Shown piece by piece: positions 4,563-5,500 of a stretch of DNA of 5,500 nt; the first letter of the stretch is position 1; every line of letters starts with the position of its first letter. The notes under the pieces were generated by a model. It made no database searches. It was given only the letters and a program-made list of their open reading frames with translations, and was not told the origin of the DNA. This DNA comes from Actinomycetota bacterium (GTDB lineage: Bacteria; Actinomycetota; Acidimicrobiia; IMCC26256): positions 1 through 5,500 of the forward strand of contig WLHA01000111.1 of the NCBI GenBank assembly GCA_009702955.1, written 5' to 3'. The position numbers were made by a program, and so were the translations under genes.

Positions 4563-5500
4563 ATGAGCCTTTTCCAGAAACTCCTAAATGCCGGCGATGG
4601 CCGCAAACTCAAGTTGGTTCGGTCCATCGTCCCCCTTGTTGCAGCCTTCGAGCCTGAGATGGAGCGACGCAGCGACGATGAGCTCCTCGGCCTCACTGCG
4701 ATCTACAAGCAACGCCTTGCAAATGGCGAGGACCTCGACGATCTGATGCCAGAGGCCTTCGCTACCGTGAGGGAGGCAGCACGCCGCGTACTTGGGCAGC
4801 GCCACTTCGACGTTCAGGTAATGGGTGGCGCTGGCCTCCACTTCGGTTGGGTCGCAGAGATGAAGACTGGAGAGGGAAAGACGCTTGTCTCAACCCTTCC
4901 TTCATACCTAAATGCTCTAGCTGGCAATGGAGTCCACGTCGTCAGTGTCAACGACTACCTCATCAAGCGTGACTCCGCATGGATGGGTCAGGTGCACCGC
5001 TCTCTAGGCCTTGAGGTCGGGATGGTTGTTGCAGACGTCGATGATTACGGTGCGAAGCGTCGCGCCTATGCGTCAGATATCACATACGGAACGAACAACG
5101 AGTTTGGGTTCGATTACCTCCGTGACAACATGTCTGACACTCGTGAGGGGCAGGTTCAGCGGGGCCACTTCTTCGCAATTGTTGATGAGGTCGACTCGAT
5201 TCTCATCGATGAGGCGCGTACTCCGCTGATTATCTCTGGCCGTGCAGATGACGCTCAGGCCCTCTATTACCAGTTTGCACGCGTTGTAAAGGGTTTAACG
5301 CGTGATCGCGATTACGAGGTTGATGAGCCGAAGAAGACAGTTGTTCCGACCGAAGAGGGAATTGCTCGCGTAGAGGAAGCGCTTGGAGTTAATAACCTTT
5401 ACGAGCACGTAAATCAAAACTTCGTTCATCAACTACAGGCCGCACTTCGTGCGCGCGAGTTGTTTAAGCGCGACGTCGATTATGTGGTAGCCGACGGTGA
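4563..5500 (+). CDS. secA: Preprotein translocase ATPase SecA, N-terminal part (3' end outside window)
   Basis: The first 312 codons of SecA, open to the window edge. SecA is the cytosolic and membrane-associated ATPase that drives secretory proteins through SecYEG. The N-terminus MSLFQKLLNAGDGRKLK is typical. HFDVQVMGG (81-89) is the Q-motif region, MKTGEGKT (100-107) is Walker A with K106, YGTNNEFGFDYLRDNM (175-190) is a SecA signature, and VDEVDSILIDEARTPLIISG (207-226) contains the DEVD Walker B box (208-211). The preprotein cross-linking domain begins after about residue 227. The second ATPase domain, scaffold and C-terminus lie outside the window. This is probably the essential housekeeping copy (SecA1), as in the actinobacterial comF neighbourhood. 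The start is fixed by the conserved N-terminus, although no ribosome site precedes it. Confidence 0.97.
   Translation, partial: MSLFQKLLNAGDGRKLKLVRSIVPLVAAFEPEMERRSDDELLGLTAIYKQRLANGEDLDDLMPEAFATVREAARRVLGQRHFDVQVMGGAGLHFGWVAEMKTGEGKTLVSTLPSYLNALAGNGVHVVSVNDYLIKRDSAWMGQVHRSLGLEVGMVVADVDDYGAKRRAYASDITYGTNNEFGFDYLRDNMSDTREGQVQRGHFFAIVDEVDSILIDEARTPLIISGRADDAQALYYQFARVVKGLTRDRDYEVDEPKKTVVPTEEGIARVEEALGVNNLYEHVNQNFVHQLQAALRARELFKRDVDYVVADG

Noticed and set aside
1..5500. A novel multi-gene system in this window
   Set aside because: Every large ORF belongs to a well-known housekeeping family with intact motifs and familiar gene order; only the small ORF and spacer elements are unexplained.

Overview
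The window is a compact, one-directional stretch of conserved bacterial housekeeping genes. All six recognisable genes and one small probable gene lie on the + strand. The gene set and order recall an actinobacterial neighbourhood: in Mycobacterium, manB, an isomerase-like gene, manA, sahH, a comF-like gene, an HPF gene and secA1 lie in the same order. By eye the base composition is moderate (low to mid 50s % GC). That, the Trm112-like protein between manB and the isomerase, and the FlgM-like ORF before secA suggest a non-mycobacterial lineage, perhaps Acidimicrobiia or Thermoleophilia. This placement is inference and was not tested.

Layout: (1) 1-384 is the C-terminal end of a phosphomannomutase/phosphoglucomutase. 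(2) 469-705 is a small Trm112-family protein. (3) 711-1763 is a bifunctional phosphoglucose/phosphomannose isomerase of the SIS family, 5 nt after the Trm112 gene. (4) 1764-1932 is an intergenic region with an inverted repeat and a probable promoter. (5) 1933-3411 is a complete S-adenosylhomocysteine hydrolase. (6) 3412-3538 is an unusual non-coding spacer: six copies (five perfect) of a 7-bp motif in both orientations, then an 18-pair inverted repeat ending at the base before the next start codon. (7) 3539-4207 is a ComF-family phosphoribosyltransferase-like protein. (8) 4334-4549 is a small ORF whose C-terminal half resembles the anti-sigma factor FlgM. (9) 4563-5500 is the N-terminal 312 codons of SecA, cut by the window edge.

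Functionally, the first three genes fit hexose-phosphate interconversion feeding mannose/GDP-mannose or glucose-1-phosphate supply. AhcY removes S-adenosylhomocysteine, the product of SAM-dependent methylation. SecA is the motor of protein export. I see no mobile element, CRISPR array, toxin-antitoxin pair or defence system. The real oddities are non-coding or small: the spacer before comF, a comF start that looks leaderless, the FlgM-like ORF where other actinobacteria carry HPF, and a secA start without a visible Shine-Dalgarno sequence.
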